DNA of 11,583 nucleotides from Hepatocystis sp. ex Piliocolobus tephrosceles (lineage: Eukaryota; Apicomplexa; Aconoidasida; Haemosporida; Plasmodiidae). This document shows, in pieces, positions 7,998 through 11,583 of the stretch. How positions within the stretch are numbered: position 1 is the stretch's first letter; each line of letters opens with the position of its first letter. The stretch spans positions 4,091 through 15,673 of the forward strand of contig CABPSV020000366.1 in the NCBI GenBank assembly GCA_902459845.2, written 5' to 3'. Position numbers and translations under genes: made by a program. The notes beneath the pieces are model-generated. The model saw nothing but the letters and a program-made list of their open reading frames with translations. It had not been told where the DNA came from and searched no databases.

Positions 7998-9560
7998 TCA
8001 AAGTACTCGCTTGTTTGACACGAGATTTTTTATATAATATATAGTAAATAGTGACAAAAAGATAAGAACAAATAATTTAATAAAACAATATAAAAAAGCT
8101 TTGTTAGTTATTTTTTTCATTTTTTCAATATGTGAGCTATGTTTAGATGCTAAATATTTTATTTCGTTTTTTAATTTATTTGTTTCTGAAACAATTTTTT
8201 CTATATAATTTGTAAAATCTTTTACATGATCAGATTTAAGAGATGGACTTTTACCTAGTCCTATAGCAACAGTTATTGTCTTCTTTTCAATCCATTTATG
8301 ATTTTTTATTATAATAGTATATATTCCAATCTTTTTAGTATAAAAATAAAAAATACCTTCACTAGCTTCTTTTCTATATACTGTTTGGCCATCTGGGTCT
8401 GAAATAATAAATTCAATTTCGTTTTCATCATGATCATCATTAGAATAAAACAAACCACGAAAGTATACATTTAATTTTTCAATTTCCTCAAATAAAAATT
8501 CTTCTACATTTGCTCCTATTTCAAACGTTAATAAAGTTGTTGGTTCAAAATTTTTCATATTTTGGTTCCATAAATATGTTAAATCGTCATGATCAGATGA
8601 ATCATCATCGTCATCATCATTTTCATCATTATCCAAAAAATTATAAACATCTGGTTTTTTTGTATCATAATCATTCATTTTTGGTATTTCTTCTTTTTTG
8701 TTTACTTTTTGTTTATCTTCATTTACTTTTTGTGATTTTCCTACTGTTGATGTTGGTGTTGATGCTTTATTGGGTGTTTTTTTTGTAGTAGTTGTACCGG
8801 TACTACTGGCAGTACTAGCAGTGTTAGTAGTTGTATTACTACTTCTTTTTGTAGTAGCTCTAGCACCCTGTGTAGTAGTTGTTGTAGTACTGGCCTTATT
8901 ATCTTCTTTGGTACTTGCTTTATTGCTATGTTCTTTATTTACATTTTTATTTTGCGTTTTGGCTGTTTCAATATTTACATCACTACTAGGCGTTTTACTA
9001 GCTACCTCTATATCGTCTTGACTATTCTCTTCGTTTTCTTCATCTTCTTCTTCTTCTTCTCCTTCTTCTTCTTCCTCTTCGTTTTCACCTTTCACAACGT
9101 TTTGATCTTTTTCTTTACCTAATTGGCTAGCTACTTCACTAACTTTTTCACTAACTTTTTCATTAACTTTTTCACTAGCTACTTCACCACTTTCACCTTC
9201 ATTTTTTTGTAACTCTTTCTCATTAGTATAATACTTTTTTATAAATTCTTTTTCCGAATTATCATTTATACCATTCACAGAATCGTTTGTATTTGTTTCT
9301 TCTTGTTCTTTGATTTTATCTTTCTTAGTTTTTTTAACTTTTTTAACTTTTTTTTTAGATGTTTTTTTATTACTATTTGTGGAACTGTTTCCTTCACTTA
9401 AATTACTCTCACTTTGGTTGCTCTTATCTCCTTCATTTTTTACACTTTGAGTACCAGTATCTGTATTAGTGCCAGTACTTGCTTTATGTGCGTCTACTAT
9501 TGCTATGTGTAAAGTTACACATAAAAAAAATACAAAGAAGTAAACCAAATATGTTTTCAT
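7998..9560 (-). CDS. p24/emp24/gp25L family (GOLD domain) protein with large acidic luminal insert
   Basis: A complete single-exon gene, ATG at 9558-9560 preceded by an A-rich leader, stop TGA at 7998-8000, 520 residues. Seen: a signal peptide at about 1-24 (hydrophobic core YFFVFFLCV, possible cleavage after VDA); a low-complexity insert at about 25-335 that is Lys/Glu/Ser/Thr-rich, with an acidic run at 160-180, a Thr-rich stretch at 225-260, four KAST motifs and an Asp run at 315-320; a GOLD-like beta domain at about 340-432 (LTFEIGANVEEFLFEEI, SDPDG, GIYTIIIKN); a helical segment at 445-486 ending in TN; a membrane segment at 488-510; and a 10-residue tail ending KRVL. Family knowledge: p24 proteins are about 200-230 residues and sort cargo in COPII/COPI vesicles between ER and Golgi. 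Odd: the two GOLD cysteines are replaced by F355 and I417, and the insert more than doubles the length. Assignment to the p24 family is firm; the subfamily is not. Confidence 0.9.
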   Translation of the reverse strand: MKTYLVYFFVFFLCVTLHIAIVDAHKASTGTNTDTGTQSVKNEGDKSNQSESNLSEGNSSTNSNKKTSKKKVKKVKKTKKDKIKEQEETNTNDSVNGINDNSEKEFIKKYYTNEKELQKNEGESGEVASEKVNEKVSEKVSEVASQLGKEKDQNVVKGENEEEEEEGEEEEEDEENEENSQDDIEVASKTPSSDVNIETAKTQNKNVNKEHSNKASTKEDNKASTTTTTTQGARATTKRSSNTTTNTASTASSTGTTTTKKTPNKASTPTSTVGKSQKVNEDKQKVNKKEEIPKMNDYDTKKPDVYNFLDNDENDDDDDDSSDHDDLTYLWNQNMKNFEPTTLLTFEIGANVEEFLFEEIEKLNVYFRGLFYSNDDHDENEIEFIISDPDGQTVYRKEASEGIFYFYTKKIGIYTIIIKNHKWIEKKTITVAIGLGKSPSLKSDHVKDFTNYIEKIVSETNKLKNEIKYLASKHSSHIEKMKKITNKAFLYCFIKLFVLIFLSLFTIYYIKNLVSNKRVL

Positions 9561-9634
9561 TTTTTTTTTTTTTAAATGGCTATACGTCCCATATTTTGTA
9601 TGCTTATTTATTTATTTATTTATTTTTTTTGTTT

Positions 9635-9810
9635 AATTTATTGTTTTTTTTTTTAATTTATTGTTTTTTTTTTTAATTTATTGTTTTTTTTTTTTAATTT
9701 ATTGTTTTTTTTTTTTAATTTATTGTTTTTTTTTTTTTAATTTGTTGTTTTTTTTTTTTTAATTTATTGTTTTTTTTTTTTAATTTATTGTTTTTTTTTT
9801 TAATTTATTT
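9635..9810. repeat. 20-22-bp tandem array, 9 copies of aatttattg plus a T tract
   Basis: The core aatttattg recurs at 9635, 9655, 9675, 9696, 9717, 9739, 9761, 9782 and 9802. It is separated by T runs that lengthen and then shorten, giving spacings of 20, 20, 21, 21, 22, 22, 21 and 20. The copy at 9739 has aatttgttg and the last has aatttattt. It lies 75-250 bases upstream of the p24-like start codon, so it is probably in its leader or core promoter. On the minus strand most units read CAATAAATT. Confidence 0.9.
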
Positions 9811-9916
9811 TGTATTTGATTTATTTTCGAATAGATTAATTAGTTCAATTAATTGAATCATTTACGATCAATTTTCATTTTATCTATTATATATATATAT
9901 ATATTTATATGTACTT

Positions 9917-10005
9917 ATGAGCCAATCATAATAACAAATTGCTGTATGGGTGAAACGAGAGAAGTGGATGTAATAAATTTTATGCCGGAGTTAGTAAAAA
10001 ATATG
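9917..10005. other. GC-richer non-repetitive island
   Basis: About one third GC over the segment and about one half over 9941-9970, in surroundings dominated by A and T. It has no repeats and no convincing open frame. It lies about 360-440 bases upstream of the p24-like ATG. It could be a promoter or transcription-start element or a small non-coding RNA. I see no clear C/D or H/ACA box pair or tRNA fold. Confidence 0.4.
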
Positions 10006-10024
10006 CCAAAAAAAAAATAAATAA

Positions 10025-10057
<33 letters not shown>

Positions 10058-10298
10058 AAGTTAGCAATAATGTGTTAGCTGTGAATGCAAAAAAAAAAGT
10101 TTAAAATGGCATATAATATATATATATTTATTTATACATGCATATATACATTTATAGTTTATGTATTTATTAGTAGTTAATTAAAAAATAAAAGAACTAT
10201 TTTTTTTTTTTGTTTTTCATTATAATTATTTTTATTAATGCTGGTCAAAACTATAAACATATTCATATTTTTTTGCAACGTATTTACAAAAGAGTTTC

Positions 10299-10330
<32 letters not shown>

Positions 10331-10338
10331 TTGCAAAA

Positions 10339-10443
10339 GAACATGTCAAAAAAGAACATGTCAAAAAAGAACATGCCAAAAAAGAACATGCCAAAAAAGA
10401 ACATGCCAAAAAAGAACATGCCAAAAAAGAACAAGTAAAAAAA
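10339..10443. repeat. 15-bp tandem array, 7 copies of gaacatgccaaaaaa
   Basis: Seven copies: two with gtc, four with gcc and a degenerate last copy (gaacaagtaaaaaaa). On the plus strand one frame reads KEHVK/KEHAK pentapeptides and stops at 10444-10446. That frame has no ATG and begins in an oligo(T) and oligo(A) stretch, so I treat the array as a non-coding minisatellite, with some doubt because its period is a multiple of three. Confidence 0.85.
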
Positions 10444-11061
10444 TAAAACAAAAACCTACAAATAAATATACTTGTATACGTAAGCAACATATACGTATAA
10501 TGCACAAAGCTTACATATGCGCACGTATCTCGTTAAAAAAAAAAGTATGTGAATATTATTTAACATTAATCATATATGTTACACATGACAAAGTAAAAAT
10601 ATGTTACGTTTATATGATATAAAGCAAAAGAAACTTGTATTATTATAAATATAATTTTGATGAAGTCATTTTTGTTCAAGCATTTTTTTTTTTTTTTTTT
10701 TTTTTACTAGTTTATATTACAACAAAATAGGAAATAAGCCAACAATATGTTAACTATATACTTTTTTTTTTTTTATACATGTGTACATTGGAAATAATTT
10801 TACATAACACGTAGTCGATAAATCCAATCTATATATACGTACATATATAAACCTTACGTTTGTTGTTTACAATTTAGTTTTTACAAGGATTGAAAAAAAA
10901 AAAAAAAAAAAAGAACAGAGAGAGAAAAAAAAAATAAAATATATTTATTGAAGGTTTTAATTTTATTTTACTTTTTTTTTAGAACATTTACAAATGCTTA
11001 ATAATAGTTAAATTATGTGTTATAAATGTTATAACATGTATAAATATGGATCTACATGTAT

Positions 11062-11095
11062 ATAGATATATATATATATATATATATATATCTAT
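11062..11095. repeat. Perfect 34-bp palindrome around an (AT)n tract
   Basis: An alternating AT run is flanked symmetrically by atag and ctat, making a perfect self-complementary 34-mer. It lies about 50 bases downstream of the reductase stop codon (minus-strand gene), probably in its 3' UTR. It could extrude as a cruciform, but may only be a microsatellite. Confidence 0.8.
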
Positions 11096-11146
11096 GTTTA
11101 TGTACCAACACATACTTAAAAAGTAAAAGCCAAAAAAAAAAAAAAA

Positions 11147-11452
11147 TTAATCACTTTTTTTATTTTTTTTTAAAGCTTTTTGTCTAATAGCTTTAAGATG
11201 TTTTAACGTAATACTAGAATAAAGACATCTTGGTACGTAGTTATATATAAAAATTTGCAATTTATGATAACAATAGGGTGAAAATATAACGCTACACGAT
11301 GAATCACCTCCTCTTATTTTTTTTATCGCATATTTGGCATAAGTACTTGGTGCTGGAACAAACAAGGTGGGTTTTCTTATTTTAGACATCTTTGTTGATA
11401 TAAACAGTGGGGTATGACATTGAACTTGAATATTATGTTCTTTTAATTCGAC
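11147..11452 (-). CDS. Very-long-chain 3-oxoacyl-CoA reductase (HSD17B12/KAR-type SDR), last exon, 5'-partial
   Basis: This exon encodes 101 residues ending at the TAA at 11147-11149. The frame has no ATG at its left end; it begins right after a TTTTGCAG acceptor, so it continues from an upstream exon outside the window. Seen (numbered from V1): HTPLFISTKMSKIRKPTL at 13-30, matching the P-x-x-[VI]-x-T-K-[ML] segment and the AKIRKPTL block of animal HSD17B12 and yeast Ifa38-type reductases; APSTYAKYAIKKI at 34-46; a moderately hydrophobic stretch at about 54-80; a basic C-terminus ending KKSD. Family knowledge: these ER-membrane enzymes use NADPH to reduce 3-ketoacyl-CoA in fatty-acid elongation. 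KKSD fits the KKxx ER-retrieval rule. The catalytic Ser-Tyr-Lys residues and the cofactor site lie in upstream exons and cannot be checked here. A 17-beta-hydroxysteroid dehydrogenase label would be the same family. Confidence 0.88.
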   Translation of the reverse strand, partial: VELKEHNIQVQCHTPLFISTKMSKIRKPTLFVPAPSTYAKYAIKKIRGGDSSCSVIFSPYCYHKLQIFIYNYVPRCLYSSITLKHLKAIRQKALKKNKKSD

Positions 11453-11520
11453 CTGCAAAAAAAAAAAAATAATAAAATAAAAAACAAAACAATAAAAAAA
11501 AAAAAAAAAAAAAAAAATAG

Positions 11521-11555
<35 letters not shown>

Positions 11556-11583
11556 AAAAGAAAAAAAAAAAAAAAAAAATAAA
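11453..11583 (-). other. Intron (3' part) of the reductase gene
   Basis: Read on the minus strand, this segment is almost pure T with short A interruptions and ends TTTTTTTGCAG at 11453, directly before the in-frame codon GTC. That is a typical AT-rich Plasmodium intron with a polypyrimidine tract and AG acceptor. The intron phase appears to be 0. The donor lies outside the window. The homopolymer lengths may be assembly-sensitive. Confidence 0.8.

Larger units (their letters stand above)
9561..11146. other. Intergenic region upstream of the p24-like gene and downstream of the reductase
   Basis: Both neighbouring genes lie on the minus strand. This region should hold the promoter and 5' UTR of the p24-like gene and the 3' UTR of the reductase. 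It contains a 20-22-bp T-rich array, a GC-richer island at about 9917-10005, a 15-bp array at 10339-10443, several homopolymer tracts and a 34-bp AT palindrome. I cannot place a transcription start. No RNA gene was recognised. Confidence 0.75.

Noticed and set aside
8510..9122. Plus-strand Leu/Val/Phe-rich open frames opposite the p24-like gene
   Set aside because: They mirror the Thr-, Glu- and Asp-rich insert of the minus-strand gene; no domain or start context supports them.
9479..9676. Plus-strand hydrophobic open frame overlapping the p24 start
   Set aside because: It is opposite the signal-peptide region and runs into oligo(T) (poly-Phe); no support as a gene.
9844..9857. 14-bp perfect palindrome ttcaattaattgaa
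   Set aside because: In DNA of this base composition several 14-bp palindromes are expected by chance in a window of this size.
10783..10788. gtgtac, matching the GnGTAC motif bound by the Plasmodium AP2-G factor
   Set aside because: A single six-base match far from a known start is not significant; it lies downstream of one gene and more than 1 kb upstream of the next.

Overview
The window looks like nuclear DNA of a malaria parasite, Plasmodium, probably an extremely AT-rich lineage such as P. falciparum or its relatives. The evidence is intergenic DNA built almost only of poly(dA), poly(dT) and (TA)n tracts, long Asn/Lys-rich proteins interrupted by tandem repeats, and a T-rich intron ending in GCAG. 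The species is inferred from style, not proven. The window has no bacterial features, no tRNA or rRNA, and no recognisable mobile element or CRISPR array.

Layout: (1) 1-5589, plus strand: one huge exon encoding a non-canonical poly(A)/poly(U) polymerase-like nucleotidyltransferase (Trf4/Cid1/GLD-2 superfamily). Its reading frame stays open to the left edge, so it may be 5'-partial. The catalytic core is visible (GS at residues 102-103, DxD at 114/116, third Asp at 296, counted from the ATG at 124). It is split and extended by at least nine tandem repeat arrays, all with a period divisible by three. (2) 5590-7997: a long tail-to-tail intergenic region, ending in a 21-copy, 17-bp array. (3) 7998-9560, minus strand: a complete 520-residue p24/emp24 (GOLD-domain) cargo receptor-like protein. 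It has a large acidic Ser/Thr/Lys-rich insert after the signal peptide and lacks both conserved GOLD cysteines. (4) 9561-11146: upstream DNA of the p24 gene and downstream DNA of the next gene, with a 20-22-bp array, a GC-richer island and a 15-bp array. (5) 11147-11452, minus strand: the last exon of a very-long-chain 3-oxoacyl-CoA reductase (HSD17B12/KAR-type short-chain dehydrogenase), ending in a KKxx ER-retrieval signal, with its upstream intron running off the right edge.

The p24 protein and the reductase both belong to the ER/early secretory pathway and lie head-to-tail, but nothing shows co-regulation; this is probably coincidence. The polymerase-like protein would act on RNA 3' ends. 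The most notable points are the heavily interrupted polymerase core with an atypical base-stacking position, the paired loss of both p24 cysteines, and the tandem AATAAA-containing arrays that flank the p24 gene on both sides. I see no clear novel multi-gene system.
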